21,481 nucleotides of DNA from Gammaproteobacteria bacterium (GTDB lineage Bacteria > Pseudomonadota > Gammaproteobacteria > Xanthomonadales > Xanthomonadaceae): assembly GCA_026398715.1 (NCBI GenBank), contig JAPLSI010000144.1, positions 1-21,481 of the forward strand. The letters are read 5' to 3'. Below the pieces are notes generated by a model. It did not search any database. It was not told the origin of the DNA and worked only from the letters and a program-made list of their open reading frames with translations. Positions 9,837-19,402 of the stretch are shown piece after piece (within the stretch, counting starts at the first letter, position 1; every line of letters starts with the position of its first letter). Made by a program: the position numbers and the translations under genes.

Positions 9837-10981
9837 GCAAGTGGATCCTGCGAAAGGACGACTAGGTCGTCGCGATGGACCACGACCTCGCCGTAGCGAT
9901 AACCAAGGATGCCTTCGATGTCGCGGCTGTGCCTGCCGGCGATGCGCTGCATGTCGGCGGAACCATATTGCGCCAGTCCGCGCGCCAGCACCTGGCCGTA
10001 GTCGGAACCCGCAATCCGCAATTCGATCAAATCGCCACGGCCGAATTCGCCTTCAACCGCCACCACGCCGCCGGGCAAGAGCGAGGCGCCCCGCTCCACC
10101 AGGGCGCGCGCCGCGCCGGCATCCACCCGCAGGCCATTCAGGCCCGCCGGCGCGTTGCGCAGCCACTGTTTGCGCGCCAACAGGCGGTCGCCGTGCGGCT
10201 CGACGAAACTGCCATGCAGGATGCCTTGCGAGAGGGACTGCACGGTATCGGCATCGCGGCCGCAAAAAAGCGCGGTACCTATGCCTGCCGCGGCGGCCTT
10301 GCTGGCGGCTTCGAGCTTGGTGCGCATGCCACCCGTACCCAATACGCCCGCGTCGCCCTGCGCCATGCGCAGCACGTTTGGCGTGATCGCCTTGATGCGC
10401 GACACCGGCGTGGCCCTGGGATTGCGCACCGGATGGTCATCGTACAAGCCCGCGATATCGGTTGCGATCAGCAACAGGTCGGCGTCCACCAGGGTCGCGA
10501 CGACGGCCGCAAGATTGTCGTTGTCTCCAAGTTTCAGTTCATCCACGGCGACCGTGTCGTTTTCGTTGATCACCGGCAGCACGCCCAGCCGCAGCAATTC
10601 GCGCAGCGTGGCGCGCGCGTTGAGGTAACGGCGGCGATTGCGCACGTCGTCGTGGCTCAGCAAGACCTGCGCCACGGGCACGTCCGACAGGCTTTGCCAG
10701 AGCGCGATCATCGGCGCCTGGCCCAAGGCAGCCAGCGCCTGTCGCTGGGTGAGGCCCGCGGCCTCGGTCTTCAATACCCCACGTCCGGCGGCCACCGCAC
10801 CGGACGAAACGATTACGACCTCGCGGCCTTGCTTGCGGCTATCGGAAACGAATCGGGCAAGACCTGCGGCATGGGTGTCGCTGAGACCGCCATCGGCGGC
10901 GGCCAGCAGACTGCTGCCGACTTTCAGCACGGCGCGACGCCAGTCCGGCAAGGGCTGAGCGCCGAACGCGTGCGCGTCCAT
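9833..10981 (-). CDS. proB: Glutamate 5-kinase
   Basis: First enzyme of proline synthesis, phosphorylating glutamate at the gamma-carboxyl. The 382-residue protein has an amino-acid-kinase domain (about 15-265) with VLKVGSSLL near the start (ATP site), [11 protein letters not shown], and [21 protein letters not shown] (about 140-160), followed by a C-terminal PUA domain (about 285-370), as in E. coli ProB. Enzymes of this family are feedback-inhibited by proline. The start ATG at 10981 overlaps the argH stop in TGATG, so proline synthesis here is coupled to the arginine genes. Confidence 0.97.
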
Positions 10982-12270
10982 CAGCCGATGCCATCCAGCC
11001 GTTGACGCAACACATCCAGCCGAAGGTCGGCCGACGCGCCCGGCGAAACGCGCGCCTGCAGGCTCGCTTCCGGATCGCCCTGCGCCCAGCGGGAAGGATC
11101 GGCGGCCTGCTTGTAGGCGTCACGAAACGGCAGGCCTTGCCGCGCGAGATCGACGGCAAGATCGGTGGCGTACATGGAAGGATCGAGCGCGGCGCGCATG
11201 CGTTCGGGATTCCACGACAGGCGCCGAAGCAGGTCGGGCAATAGCGCGAGCGCCGACAGGCCGCGGCCAAAGGCGTGGAAGATCGCGCCCTTGCTGAACT
11301 GCAGATCACGGTGATAGCCCGAAGGCAGCGACAGCAGTTGCTCGATCTCGGTACGCGCTGCAGCGGCGCTGGCATAGGTCGCACGCATCAGTTCGATGAC
11401 GTCGGGATTGCGCTTGTTGGGCATGATCGAACTGCCCGTGGTGTATTCCGCCGGCAGGCTGACGAAGCCGAACTCGGCGCTGGTGAACAGCGACAGGTCC
11501 CAGGCCAGACGGCGCAAATCGAGCAAGGCCGAGCTGAGCGATTCGATGGCGGCCATCTCGAATTTGCCGCGCGACAGTTGCGCGTACGGCGCCGATACCT
11601 GCATGCGTGCAAAACCCAGGGCATGCGTCGAATGGTCGCGGTCCAGCGGCAGGTTGATGCCGTAGCCGGCGGCGCTGCCCAGCGGATTGGCGTCGATCCA
11701 GGCCAGGGTCTGGCGCGCGCGCAAGGCATTGTCGATGAAGGCTTCGGCCCAGGCCGACCACCACATGCCTGCCGACGATACGACCGCCCGCTGCAGGTGC
11801 GTGTAGCCGGGCATCGGCAGCGACTTTTCCGCCTCCGCACGATCGAGCGCAACGCGCGCGGCATCGCCGCACAACGACGCGACCCGCGACAAGCGATCCT
11901 TCAGCCACAGGCGCGTCGCCACCAGTATCTGGTCGTTGCGGCTGCGCCCGGTGTGGATCTTGCGCCCGGCATCGCCCAGTCGTTCCGTCAGGCGAGATTC
12001 GATGGCGGAATGGCAATCCTCGAACCGCGAATCAAGTACGAAGCGCCCTTCGCTGAAATCAGACGCCAACAGATCAAGCTCGCGCTGCAGCCCGGCAAGT
12101 TCATCCGCATCCAGGATGCCGATGTGCTGCAGGCCCTCGGCATGCGCCTTGCTGGCCTGGATGTCGAACAGGAAGAATTCGCGATCCAGGATGACGTCCT
12201 CGCCAGCGAGGAAGTCCTGGATCGCCGCATCCACCTGGACGCCGGGTTTTTGCCAAAGCAGGTCGGACAT
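10981..12270 (-). CDS. argH: Argininosuccinate lyase
   Basis: Last enzyme of arginine synthesis: splits argininosuccinate into arginine and fumarate. The 429-residue protein belongs to the fumarase/aspartase superfamily; the signature [11 protein letters not shown] (about 280-290) carries the catalytic serine, and His158 in GYTHLQ and the HTGRSRNDQ block (about 106-114) are conserved. It is slightly shorter than the about 457-residue E. coli enzyme, mainly at the C terminus, which as I recall is usual for xanthomonads. ATG at 12270 follows the argC stop by five bases; its own stop overlaps proB. Confidence 0.96.
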   Translation of the reverse strand: MSDLLWQKPGVQVDAAIQDFLAGEDVILDREFFLFDIQASKAHAEGLQHIGILDADELAGLQRELDLLASDFSEGRFVLDSRFEDCHSAIESRLTERLGDAGRKIHTGRSRNDQILVATRLWLKDRLSRVASLCGDAARVALDRAEAEKSLPMPGYTHLQRAVVSSAGMWWSAWAEAFIDNALRARQTLAWIDANPLGSAAGYGINLPLDRDHSTHALGFARMQVSAPYAQLSRGKFEMAAIESLSSALLDLRRLAWDLSLFTSAEFGFVSLPAEYTTGSSIMPNKRNPDVIELMRATYASAAAARTEIEQLLSLPSGYHRDLQFSKGAIFHAFGRGLSALALLPDLLRRLSWNPERMRAALDPSMYATDLAVDLARQGLPFRDAYKQAADPSRWAQGDPEASLQARVSPGASADLRLDVLRQRLDGIG

Positions 12271-12275
12271 CGGGA

Positions 12276-13232
12276 TCAGCCTTCGGATGCTGCGGTAATG
12301 CCCTGCGTCTCGGGGAAGCCGAAGGCAAGGTTCAAATTCTGCAGCGCCTGCGTGGCCGCGCCCTTCAGCAGGTTGTCGAGCACCGACACCAGCACCACCC
12401 GTCGCCCGGCTTCGCCCATGGTGAAGCCGCCGACCAGCGCACCAGGCTTGCCGGCGATGGCGCTGACCCAGGGCGCGTCGTCCTGCACGCCGACCAGCGG
12501 CTCGCCGGCGTAGAAGTCGCGGAAGCGCTGGCGCACGTCGTGCAGCGTCATCGGCTCGCGCAGGTGCAGGTTGGCGGTGATCGACAGACCGCGGAAATGC
12601 GGCGCGACATGGGGCATGAACTGCACCGTCCAGTTCAGCCTTTCGCCGGCCTCACGCTCGTGGATGTGGTCGGTCAGTGCATAGGGCATGAGGTTGTCGC
12701 GCAGCTTTTCCGGATCGTTCTTGTCGGACGGCGAGGTGCCTGCGCCACTGAAGCCGGACACGCCGAAGCACTGCGCAGGCCCAGACAGGAAATCACGCAT
12801 CGGGGCAATGGCCAGTTGCATCGCGGTCGCGTAGCAACCGGGATTGCTGATGCGCTTCTGTCCGCGGTAATGGGTGCGGGTAAGTTCCGGCAAGCCGTAG
12901 TACCAGTCGGGATTGAAGCGATAGTCGGCGGACAGGTCGAGCACCACCGTAGCGGGCGCAGTCGCATCGATCGCCGCGACGAAGGGCGCCGCCTTGCCGT
13001 TGGGCAAGGCCAGGATCAGCACGTCGGCAGGATACGAGGCGAGATTTTCCGGGGTTACCTCGACATAGCGCAGGCCGCCGCCGGCTTCCGGGTGGTGTTC
13101 GGCCACCGGCTGCCCTGCCCGCTCACGCGAAGACACGAAGGCGAGCTCGAATTCCGGATGCCCCGATACCAGGCGGATCAATTCCGCGCCTGCATGCCCG
13201 CGTGCCCCGATGAGACCAATTCGTTTGCTCAT
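12276..13232 (-). CDS. argC: N-acetyl-gamma-glutamyl-phosphate reductase
   Basis: Third step of arginine synthesis: NADPH-dependent reduction of N-acetylglutamyl phosphate to the semialdehyde. The 318-residue protein begins with the Rossmann motif [14 protein letters not shown], has the catalytic Cys133 in SNPGCYAT, and a conserved histidine in the [11 protein letters not shown] block. Length fits the type-1 family. ATG at 13232 overlaps the preceding acetyltransferase gene by four bases (ATGA), and the stop is five bases before argH. Confidence 0.96.
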   Translation of the reverse strand: MSKRIGLIGARGHAGAELIRLVSGHPEFELAFVSSRERAGQPVAEHHPEAGGGLRYVEVTPENLASYPADVLILALPNGKAAPFVAAIDATAPATVVLDLSADYRFNPDWYYGLPELTRTHYRGQKRISNPGCYATAMQLAIAPMRDFLSGPAQCFGVSGFSGAGTSPSDKNDPEKLRDNLMPYALTDHIHEREAGERLNWTVQFMPHVAPHFRGLSITANLHLREPMTLHDVRQRFRDFYAGEPLVGVQDDAPWVSAIAGKPGALVGGFTMGEAGRRVVLVSVLDNLLKGAATQALQNLNLAFGFPETQGITAASEG

Positions 13233-13837
13233 GAATTCGCACTCCCATTGGGCGGTTCAAGCTTGAAGACCAGGTGCCGCTTAACCTGCGGCCACTCGCC
13301 GTCGATGATCGAAAATACAACGGTGTCGCGATACTCGCCATCGGCCATGCGCATGTGCTTGCGCAGTACGCCGTCCTGTTTGGCGCCCAGCCTTGCGATG
13401 GCATTGCGCGATGCATGGTTGAACCAGTTGGTCCGGAATTCGACGGCGGCACAATCGAGCGCCTCGAACGCATGCGTCAGCAGCAGCAACTTGGCCTCGG
13501 TATTGAGCGACGTGCGCTGCACGCGCTTCGCATACCAGGTCCAGCCGATTTCGACGCGCATGTTTTCAGCATCGACATTGCCATAACGCGTGCTGCCCAT
13601 GACCTCGCCATTGGCATCCAGTACCGCCCACGGCAAGGCGGCACCCGCAGCTTGCAGCGCCAGCGCCTTTTCCACATAGGCGGCCATGCCGTCCGGATCG
13701 GGCACCGAGGTAAACCAAAGCCGCCAGAGCTCGCCGTCGCGGGATGCTTGCTGCAGCCCAGGCACGTGCGCCAGCGACAGCGGTTCGAGCCGCACATGGC
13801 GGCCTTGCAGTGCTATCGGCGACAACCAGGCAGCCAT
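13229..13837 (-). CDS. GNAT-family N-acetyltransferase (RimJ/RimL type) inside the arginine cluster
   Basis: A 202-residue acetyltransferase of the RimJ/RimL-like branch of GNAT proteins. The start [13 protein letters not shown], the VMGSTRYGN strand, the [22 protein letters not shown] acetyl-CoA region (about 94-115) and the [23 protein letters not shown] segment (about 135-157) are family hallmarks. Homologues acetylate protein N termini, amino acids or drugs; the substrate here cannot be read. It lies between argB and argC, four bases after the argB stop and overlapping argC by four bases, so it is made with the pathway. N-acetylglutamate synthesis is already provided by the ArgB fusion, so a backup role there is possible but unsupported. 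Confidence 0.88.
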   Translation of the reverse strand: MAAWLSPIALQGRHVRLEPLSLAHVPGLQQASRDGELWRLWFTSVPDPDGMAAYVEKALALQAAGAALPWAVLDANGEVMGSTRYGNVDAENMRVEIGWTWYAKRVQRTSLNTEAKLLLLTHAFEALDCAAVEFRTNWFNHASRNAIARLGAKQDGVLRKHMRMADGEYRDTVVFSIIDGEWPQVKRHLVFKLEPPNGSANS

Positions 13838-13841
13838 CGGC

Positions 13842-15164
13842 TCAGGGTCCCTTCAAGGTGGCGGCCCGCGCCATGCAATGGTCCACCGCGAAACGGATCT
13901 GGTCGAAGCTTTCCAGCCCATACCAGAACACATGCCACTGCTCGCCCTTGATGCAGCCGTCGGACTCGTCGAAATAGAACTCGTTGATCGGGTTGTCGGC
14001 GCGCGACCGCCAGAACAGCGCCGGCGTGCTGGCGCGCATCACCATCCAGGCGGCGCGGCCCAGGCCTTCGCCCTGCGCATCGTCGCTGACCGCAAACTTG
14101 TCCAGGTGCGGAATACCGTCTTCCATCGTCAGCACCAGGGCCGCGCGATAGTGTTCGCTGACGAAGACGCGGAACGGCTTGGTCGTGGTGAAATAGTCCG
14201 GCGCCAGCCTGCGGCCGAAGCCCGACTCGATCAGGGTCTTGAGCCGCTTCAGGTCGAGCTTCTTCCAGGACTCGACGCAGCGGATCTTTTCGCCGCGTCG
14301 CACCAGCGTGCCCGAGCCGCGATGGGTGAACAATTCCTTGGCCAGTTCATCCGGACGCGTGATGGACACCGACGATGACGGCGGCAGCTGCATCAGCAGG
14401 TCGTGGATCTGCTCGATCTTGAGCTTCATGCCCGAGTGCAGCCAGGGCTGGTGCATCAGCTCGTCGTATTCGGTGGACAGGTTGATGGAGTCGATCAGTT
14501 CGCCGTCGCCGTCGAGCAATCCGCCGGTGCCAGTGAGGAAGATGATCTTGTAAGGCTGCAAGGTCATGACCAGGTCGTTGGCCGCCCAGTCCGCATTGAC
14601 GTTGAGGATCTGGCCGCCCACGGTTTCACCCAGGGAGGCGATGACCGGGATCGAGCCGACCTTGATGGCGGCCTCGATGGACGCGGTGTGCACGTTGGCG
14701 ACCTTGCCGACCAGCCCGTACTTGCGCTTGTTGAGGAACACGCACTCGAACACGCCGGACGTGACCGACGTGGCGCGAACGCCCTGCGCCTGCAGGGCTT
14801 CCACCAGGCGCAGGTTTTCCTGCTGGAACACGCGCCGCACCACGGCCAGGCCTTCGGGCGTGGTGACGCGCAGCCCGTCGATCGTTTCCTTGGTGATGCG
14901 TTCGGCCTTCATCTCTTCGTCGAGCTGCGGACCGACGCCGTGCACGACGATCGGCGTCAGGCCCACCTGCTGCAGGAAGGCCAGTGAAGAGACCAGGGAT
15001 TCCAGGTCGTCGCGCAGGATGGCGCCGCCGACTTTGACCACGGCGAACTTCGCCGCATCCAGTTGCGAGAAGCGCTTGAGGTATTGCTGGATTTCCTTGG
15101 CGCTGGCCATGTTGGACAGCAGGCGGACGATGGTGGGACGCAGGTCGTTCATAGGCTTAGGCAT
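13842..15164 (-). CDS. argB: Bifunctional N-acetylglutamate synthase/kinase (NAGS-K)
   Basis: Fused enzyme for the first two arginine steps: acetylation of glutamate and phosphorylation of N-acetylglutamate. Residues about 25-285 are an amino-acid-kinase domain ([11 protein letters not shown], the [14 protein letters not shown] loop, [12 protein letters not shown]); residues about 290-440 are the GNAT-type synthase domain of the xanthomonad/vertebrate NAGS kind, with [18 protein letters not shown] binding acetyl-CoA. The whole closely resembles the Xanthomonas campestris NAGS-K, whose kinase domain binds arginine as inhibitor. Possible starts are GTG 15173, ATG 15164 and ATG 15152. I chose 15164 because it gives the Xanthomonas-like N terminus; it overlaps the argE stop by eight bases. 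Confidence 0.95.
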   Translation of the reverse strand: MPKPMNDLRPTIVRLLSNMASAKEIQQYLKRFSQLDAAKFAVVKVGGAILRDDLESLVSSLAFLQQVGLTPIVVHGVGPQLDEEMKAERITKETIDGLRVTTPEGLAVVRRVFQQENLRLVEALQAQGVRATSVTSGVFECVFLNKRKYGLVGKVANVHTASIEAAIKVGSIPVIASLGETVGGQILNVNADWAANDLVMTLQPYKIIFLTGTGGLLDGDGELIDSINLSTEYDELMHQPWLHSGMKLKIEQIHDLLMQLPPSSSVSITRPDELAKELFTHRGSGTLVRRGEKIRCVESWKKLDLKRLKTLIESGFGRRLAPDYFTTTKPFRVFVSEHYRAALVLTMEDGIPHLDKFAVSDDAQGEGLGRAAWMVMRASTPALFWRSRADNPINEFYFDESDGCIKGEQWHVFWYGLESFDQIRFAVDHCMARAATLKGP

Positions 15165-16251
15165 GTTGGCCACCCATCAGGCGGTAGTAGGTTGAAACGA
15201 CGGTGGCGAGTTGCTCGAGCGCGACCCATTCCTCGGCGGAATGGGCCTGGGCGATGTCGCCCGGGCCGTACACCAGCGAGGTGAGGCCCGCGGCGGAAAA
15301 CAGCGACGCCTCGGTCCAGAAATCGACTGCGTTGCCGATCGGCAGTTCGAGTGCATCGGCCAGGTCGCGCGCCTGCAGGCGACGTTCTTCGGCGCTGGCG
15401 ATGTCGCCCGAAGGCAGCGACGGGCCGCGAAAGGTCTCTTCGTACTCGGCCAGCGAAGCGGGCTCGGCGAGGCTTCGAAACGTCTCGTGCAGCTGTTCGA
15501 AGTCCTGCGAGGGCAGCGGCCGGAAACCGAAGCGCAATTCGGCCGATGGGGCGATGACATTGCCCTTGATGCCGCCTTCCATCCTGCCGATGTTGAAGCG
15601 CAGTCCGGTCAGCCCGCCGAAGCGCGCATGGGCCAGCGAGGCGACATGGTCGAGCGACTTCACGCCCCAGCGCATGGCCTGGTGCACGGCGCTCAGTTCG
15701 AGCGCATTGGCGGCGGATGCATGCCCGGCCTGCCCCTTGAAGGCAATGCGCGCCGACACGATGCCACGATGCGCCAGCACGGCCTGTGCGTTGGTCGGCT
15801 CGGCGATGATCGCTTCATTGAAGCCGTGGTCGGTCTGCAGGAAAGCGGGAATGCAGCGCGCATCGTTGGCTTCTTCGTCGCTGCTGAAGAGAAAGGCCAC
15901 CGGGCCGGTCGTGTCTTCGGCAGCAGCGAGCAGGCAGGCGGCCGCGCCCTTGATGTCGCAGGCGCCCAGGCCGATGGCGCGATCGGTCGTCACCCGCAGG
16001 CGCAGCGGATCGGCCGTCCATGCGGGCGAACTGGGCACGGTATCCAGGTGCACGTTGAACACGCGCGAGGTCTGCCCGCGCACGGCCAGCAGGGACACCG
16101 CCCCTGCCCCGTGGTCGCTGACCCGCACATCGAACCCGGGCAGCTTGTCACGCAGGTAATCGAAGATGCCATCGCTGCCGATCGCGCGCGGCGGATTGCG
16201 CGTATCGAACGCCACCAACGCGTCCAGGTGCTGGAGTACCCGACTCAACAT
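15157..16251 (-). CDS. argE: N-acetyl-L-citrulline deacetylase (ArgE-type M20 peptidase)
   Basis: Dinuclear-metal amidohydrolase of the M20/ArgE-DapE family, 364 residues. Metal ligands and catalytic residues visible are His68 and Asp70 (NVHLDT), Asp99 (GACDIKG), Glu126-Glu127 (SSDEEAND), and Glu151. Because the cluster has acetylornithine carbamoyltransferase, its substrate should be N-acetylcitrulline, as shown for the Xanthomonas homologue; general acetylornithine deacetylase activity is the alternative. The frame is open upstream to 16524, but the ATG at 16251 gives the family N terminus, overlaps the argG stop as TGATG and has GAGG 10 bases upstream. The stop lies inside the start region of argB. 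Confidence 0.94.
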   Translation of the reverse strand: MLSRVLQHLDALVAFDTRNPPRAIGSDGIFDYLRDKLPGFDVRVSDHGAGAVSLLAVRGQTSRVFNVHLDTVPSSPAWTADPLRLRVTTDRAIGLGACDIKGAAACLLAAAEDTTGPVAFLFSSDEEANDARCIPAFLQTDHGFNEAIIAEPTNAQAVLAHRGIVSARIAFKGQAGHASAANALELSAVHQAMRWGVKSLDHVASLAHARFGGLTGLRFNIGRMEGGIKGNVIAPSAELRFGFRPLPSQDFEQLHETFRSLAEPASLAEYEETFRGPSLPSGDIASAEERRLQARDLADALELPIGNAVDFWTEASLFSAAGLTSLVYGPGDIAQAHSAEEWVALEQLATVVSTYYRLMGGQHA

Positions 16252-17447
16252 CAGCGATTGACCTCGGCCCACAGGGTGCTGCTCATTCCATACAGACGGA
16301 TGAAGCCCTCGGCCTCGGCCACGCCCCAGTCGGCGGATTGCGCGTAGGTCGCGCCCTTGGCATTGAGGATGTGCGGCGAGCGCAATGCCACGGCGCCTAC
16401 GGTGCCGCCCTGGGTCTCGATCACCACCTCGCCATTCACGCAGCGCTGGCTGGAGCCGAGGAAGGATTCCAGGTCGGCCTTCAGGGGGTCGTGGTAGAAG
16501 CCCTCGTACACGAGTTCGACCCACTTGCGCGCCACGTCGGGCTTGAAGCGGTTCTGGTGTTTGCTGAGCACGGCTTCTTCCAGGGCGCGGTGCGCAGCGA
16601 GCAAGGCCGCCAGGCCGGGGGCTTCGAAAATGATGCGGCCCTTCAATCCAATGGTGGTGTCGCCGGTGTAGATTCCGCGGCCGACGCCATAGGCGGCGAA
16701 CATGGCGTTCAATTTCGCCAGCATCTTGTGGCCGGGCATGGTCTCGCCATCCAGCGCCACGGCCACCCCGTTTTCAAAGCGCAGCGTTGCGCGCAAGGGC
16801 TGCGCCGGCCACTCGGACCGCGGCGCGCACCAGCCGCGCGCGCCCTCGCCCGGGGCTTCCCAGCGATCGATCTCACCACCCGACATGGTCAGGCCGAGCA
16901 GGTTTTCGTTGATGGTGTAGGCCTTCTGCTTGGCGCGTACGCCGAAGCCGCGTTGTTCCAGGTAGGCCTGTTCGTAGGCGCGGGTCTGCGTGTGTTCCTT
17001 CTGGATTTCCCGGATCGGCGCGACGATTTCGTAGTCGCCCAGCGCCTTCACCGCCAGGTCGAAGCGCACCTGGTCGTTGCCCATGCCGGTGCAGCCATGC
17101 GCGATCTCGCGCGTGCCGAGTTCATTGCAGCGCTGCAGCGCCGCTTCGACAATCAGGTAACGGTCCGACACCAGCAACGGGTACTGGCCCTGGTAGCCCT
17201 CTCCCGCCCAGACGAAGGGCTTCACGAAGCCATTCCAGATGGCCGGACCGCCGTCCACGGTGACATGGCTGGCCGCGCCCAACTCGGCGGCACGGTCCTC
17301 GATGAAGGCGCGCTCCCCGGCATCCACGCCGCCGGTGTCGGCGAACACGGTGTGCACCGCGTAACCACGCTCCTGCAGGTACGGCACGCAGAAACTGGTA
17401 TCCAGGCCGCCCGAAAAGGCGAGAACGATGTCTTTCTTGTTGGTCAT
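16251..17447 (-). CDS. argG: Argininosuccinate synthase
   Basis: Joins citrulline and aspartate with ATP to give argininosuccinate. The 398-residue protein starts with the PP-loop [10 protein letters not shown] that binds ATP, and has the [13 protein letters not shown] block (about 118-130), TINENLLG and a C-terminal oligomerisation region. Length matches bacterial type-1 ArgG. ATG at 17447 lies 16 bases after the argF stop with GGAA upstream; the stop overlaps argE. It receives the citrulline released by the deacetylase. Confidence 0.96.
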   Translation of the reverse strand: MTNKKDIVLAFSGGLDTSFCVPYLQERGYAVHTVFADTGGVDAGERAFIEDRAAELGAASHVTVDGGPAIWNGFVKPFVWAGEGYQGQYPLLVSDRYLIVEAALQRCNELGTREIAHGCTGMGNDQVRFDLAVKALGDYEIVAPIREIQKEHTQTRAYEQAYLEQRGFGVRAKQKAYTINENLLGLTMSGGEIDRWEAPGEGARGWCAPRSEWPAQPLRATLRFENGVAVALDGETMPGHKMLAKLNAMFAAYGVGRGIYTGDTTIGLKGRIIFEAPGLAALLAAHRALEEAVLSKHQNRFKPDVARKWVELVYEGFYHDPLKADLESFLGSSQRCVNGEVVIETQGGTVGAVALRSPHILNAKGATYAQSADWGVAEAEGFIRLYGMSSTLWAEVNR

Positions 17448-17463
17448 GTCGGTTCCGTTGGTT

Positions 17464-18468
17464 TCAGTTTGCAGCCACGAGCGCGGCCATGATGGCCTTC
17501 TGCACGTGCAGGCGGTTTTCGGCTTCGTCGATGGCGATGCAGGCCGGCGAGTCCATCACGGCATCGGTTGCCTTGATGTTGCGGCGTAGCGGCAGGCAAT
17601 GGCTGAAGACGCCGTTGTTGGTAAGCGCCATCTTGGCTTCGTCCACGATGAAGTGCTTGTATTGGTCGCGTATGGGTTTTTCCTGGTCCCAGTTGCCAAA
17701 GTACGGCAGCGCGCCCCAGCTTTTCGCGTAGACCACGTCCGCACCGGCATAGGCGGAAGCAATGTCGTGGCTCACTTGCAGCGAACCGCCGCTTTCAGCC
17801 ACGTTGGCCGCACCGAAATCCATGTAGCGCGAATCCAGCACGTAGTCCGGCGTCGGGCAAAGCAGGGTTACGTCCATGCCGAAGCGCGTGGCGATGGTGA
17901 GCGCGGAATTGGCGACAGCGGTGTTGAGCGCCTTCGGATGGTAGGTCCAGGTGAGCACGTATTTCTTTCCACGCAGGTCGGTGCCGAAGCGCTGCTGCAG
18001 CGCCATGATGTGGGCAAGTTCCTGGCACGGATGGGTGATGGTCTCGAGGTTGATCACCGGCACCGTGGCGTGCTTCGCGAAGCCCTTCAGCACTTTGTCC
18101 TGGCGGTCCACCGACCAGTCCTGGAATTTCGGGAAGGCGCGCACGGCGATCAGGTCCACGTAGCGCGACAGCACTTTCGCAACTTCGGAAATATGTTCCT
18201 CGGTATCGCCGTCCATCACCGTGCCCAGCTCGAATTCGATCGGCCAGGCGTCCTTGCCCGGGGCCAGCACCACCGCATGGCCGCCCAGCTGGAAGGCGCC
18301 CAGCTCGAAGCTGGTGCGGGTGCGCAGCGACGGATTGAAGAACACCAGCGCGATCGACTTGCCGCGCAACTGGTCGCCGATCTTCGAGCGCTTGAAGGCG
18401 GCCGCCTGCGCAAGCAAGGCGTCGAGCTCGGGCCGGGTCCAGTCCTGGGTGTTGAGGAAGTGCTTCAT
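17464..18468 (-). CDS. argF': N-acetyl-L-ornithine carbamoyltransferase (AOTCase)
   Basis: Transfers the carbamoyl group from carbamoyl phosphate to N-acetylornithine, giving N-acetylcitrulline. The 334-residue protein closely matches the Xanthomonas enzyme rather than ordinary OTCase: the carbamoyl-phosphate loop [17 protein letters not shown] (47-63), Trp75 and Glu90 (equivalent to Trp77 and Glu92, which select acetylated ornithine), HPCQ, and Lys299 (equivalent to the carboxylated Lys302) after HCLPLRRN. A longer frame reaches 18591, but the ATG at 18468 has AGGA (18478-18481) nine bases upstream and gives the family N terminus. It is the first gene of the nine-gene cluster, preceded by an intrinsic terminator and a candidate leader ORF. 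Confidence 0.97.
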   Translation of the reverse strand: MKHFLNTQDWTRPELDALLAQAAAFKRSKIGDQLRGKSIALVFFNPSLRTRTSFELGAFQLGGHAVVLAPGKDAWPIEFELGTVMDGDTEEHISEVAKVLSRYVDLIAVRAFPKFQDWSVDRQDKVLKGFAKHATVPVINLETITHPCQELAHIMALQQRFGTDLRGKKYVLTWTYHPKALNTAVANSALTIATRFGMDVTLLCPTPDYVLDSRYMDFGAANVAESGGSLQVSHDIASAYAGADVVYAKSWGALPYFGNWDQEKPIRDQYKHFIVDEAKMALTNNGVFSHCLPLRRNIKATDAVMDSPACIAIDEAENRLHVQKAIMAALVAAN

Positions 18469-18498
18469 TCGTGGTGATCCTGTGGAGATAAGGGAAAC

Positions 18499-18527
18499 AA
18501 AAAAGCCCAGCGCTAGGCTGGGCTTTT
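18499..18527 (-). terminator. Intrinsic terminator in the argF leader (attenuator terminator candidate)
   Basis: An 11-bp perfect stem (AAAAGCCCAGC with GCTGGGCTTTT) and a five-base loop CTAGC, followed by six T on the minus strand. It ends about 30 bases before the argF ATG and about 170 bases after the upstream gene's stop. It could simply end the glycine-zipper transcript, but the likely argF promoter lies upstream of it, so argF transcripts must pass it. Confidence 0.85.
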
Positions 18528-18580
18528 CCGGTTTCAAGACGACGACGTCCGGGACCCAACTAGCAGGTGTGGGGTTCCGG
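18513..18580 (-). promoter_or_regulatory. Candidate attenuator pairing regions (1:2 pause hairpin and 2:3 antiterminator) before argF
   Basis: Segment 1 (18572-18580, CCGGAACCC) can pair with part of segment 2 (18549-18557, GGGTCCCGG): eight pairs, one A-C mismatch. The overlapping part of segment 2 (18554-18563, CTAGTTGGGT) can instead pair with segment 3 (18513-18523, GCCCAGCCTAG), the 5' arm and loop of the terminator: ten pairs including two G-U, with one bulged C. The two pairings exclude each other, and the second prevents the terminator. Hand-folded only. Confidence 0.5.
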
Positions 18581-18658
18581 TCGGCGGGCACGCGACGTCA
18601 TTCCCGCTGCCATGCGGGCAGAGGTCAGGATGTCGGCGTTGGCGTGGCAAGTGGTCAT
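18560..18658 (-). CDS. Candidate arginine leader peptide (32 codons) upstream of argF
   Basis: A short ORF on the minus strand, ATG at 18658 and TAG at 18560-18562, that ends 92 bases before the argF ATG. Arg codons occur at positions 15, 23, 25 and 26; the last three form Arg-Ala-Arg-Arg (CGT, GCC, CGC, CGA) directly before the codons that make segment 1 of the putative attenuator. The stop codon lies in segment 2. In-frame ATGs also occur at 18613 and 18601, giving 17 or 13 residues with the same Arg run. None has a clear Shine-Dalgarno; 18658 lies 9 bases after a -10 element, so leaderless initiation is conceivable. Short ORFs are frequent by chance in GC-rich DNA, hence the modest confidence. 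Confidence 0.42.
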   Translation of the reverse strand: MTTCHANADILTSARMAAGMTSRARRPEPHTC

Positions 18659-18667
18659 TGGGCGCCG

Positions 18668-18696
18668 AGTATGTCAGCACCTGTTGGAGCCCGCAA
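18668..18696 (-). promoter_or_regulatory. Candidate promoter of the argF-proA cluster
   Basis: TTGCGG (18691-18696) and CATACT (18668-18673) with a 17-base spacer lie immediately after the stop of the upstream gene. The -10 matches consensus at four of six positions and the -35 at three. Transcription would start near 18661, giving a leader of about 190 bases. I saw no ArgR-type palindrome around it. Confidence 0.5.
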
Positions 18697-18697
18697 C

Positions 18698-19216
18698 TCA
18701 ACGGCTGCGCAATGCGGGGTCTTCCGGACTGACCGCGATACGGATCCGCAGCCGGATGCCCGGGTCGGCGGCCAGGCGCGACATGTATTTCTCGCCCTTG
18801 TACTGGTATTCGACGTCGTAACCGGTGAGCCGACGCTCGTCACGCTCCACCTCGACCGTCCTGCAACGCCCGGTGCCCGTGACGCTGTTGTTTCGGTCGA
18901 TCCTGCGTCCTATCGCCCCGCCGATGACGGCGCCGGCGATGGTGGATGCCTTGCGGCCGTCACCCTTGCCGACCTGGTTTCCCAGCGCAGCGCCCACCAG
19001 CGCCCCGGCCACGGTGCCACCGGCGCCATCGTCGCGGCTGGCATTGCCCTCGCAGCGTTGCTCGGGCACGCGTACCCGCACCATCTCGTAAATGGGCGTG
19101 GCGCGAAGCACCTGGGCATAACCGTAGGTGACGTTTTCGTCGGCGTATCGGCTCTGGGCTTGCGCGAAACCCGGCAACAGCAGTGCCAGGGCGAGCGTCA
19201 CGGCGCGAAACCTCAT
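18698..19216 (-). CDS. Secreted glycine-zipper 2TM-domain protein (17-kDa surface antigen type)
   Basis: A 172-residue envelope protein of unknown function. Residues 1-21 form a signal peptide with an AQA-Q cleavage site and no lipobox cysteine, so it should be periplasmic or outer-membrane associated, not a lipoprotein. Residues about 65-107 hold the glycine zipper: [18 protein letters not shown], a short turn, then [17 protein letters not shown], the pattern of the Rickettsia 17-kDa antigen/glycine-zipper-2TM family. The C-terminal part (about 115-165) is a basic, strand-rich domain with two cysteines flanking the zipper (in EQRCEG and GRCRTVE). The frame is open to 19309, but ATG 19216 has AGAGGA seven bases upstream and begins the signal peptide. 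It is monocistronic and divergent from cysS. Confidence 0.88.
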   Translation of the reverse strand: MRFRAVTLALALLLPGFAQAQSRYADENVTYGYAQVLRATPIYEMVRVRVPEQRCEGNASRDDGAGGTVAGALVGAALGNQVGKGDGRKASTIAGAVIGGAIGRRIDRNNSVTGTGRCRTVEVERDERRLTGYDVEYQYKGEKYMSRLAADPGIRLRIRIAVSPEDPALRSR

Positions 19217-19252
19217 GATGGAATCCTCTGCACGGGGGCAAAGGCGCAGCAC

Positions 19253-19270
19253 TGCCAAGGAACGTTGGCA
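19253..19270. repeat. Small inverted repeat in the cysS/glycine-zipper intergenic region
   Basis: TGCCAA (19253-19258) and TTGGCA (19265-19270) are perfect 6-base arms around six bases, inside the 186-bp divergent intergenic stretch (19217-19402). It may be a regulator site or chance. Nothing else is clear in the stretch except a cysS-proximal -10 element. Confidence 0.25.
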
Positions 19271-19390
19271 TCCATGCCCTTCCGAACCAACCCAGTCCCG
19301 CACCCGCATCGATATCCAGGATTCGATTCAAGCATTAGCTGGCTGAACCTCGACATAAGAATTCCGTTAAGCCACGGGCCGGGCTTTGCT

Positions 19391-19396
19391 AAACTT
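19391..19396 (+). promoter_or_regulatory. Candidate -10 element of cysS
   Basis: TAAACT preceded by TGC (extended -10 like) lies six bases before the cysS ATG, with only a weak -35 (TTAAGC) 17 bases upstream. Since cysS lacks a Shine-Dalgarno, this suggests a leaderless or near-leaderless transcript. Confidence 0.4.
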
Positions 19397-19402
19397 CGCC
19401 CC

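Noticed and set aside
9875..11005. Plus-strand open frame opposite proB
   Set aside because: Shadow of proB, which has all expected motifs on the minus strand.
18599..18720. ArgR operator in the argF promoter region
   Set aside because: I looked for an AT-rich TGAAT/ATTCA palindrome and saw none; the region is GC-rich.
18221..19402. N-terminal extension of the cysS frame of nearly 400 codons
   Set aside because: It crosses argF, the argF leader and the glycine-zipper gene antisense; CysRS homologues start at the ATG at 19403.
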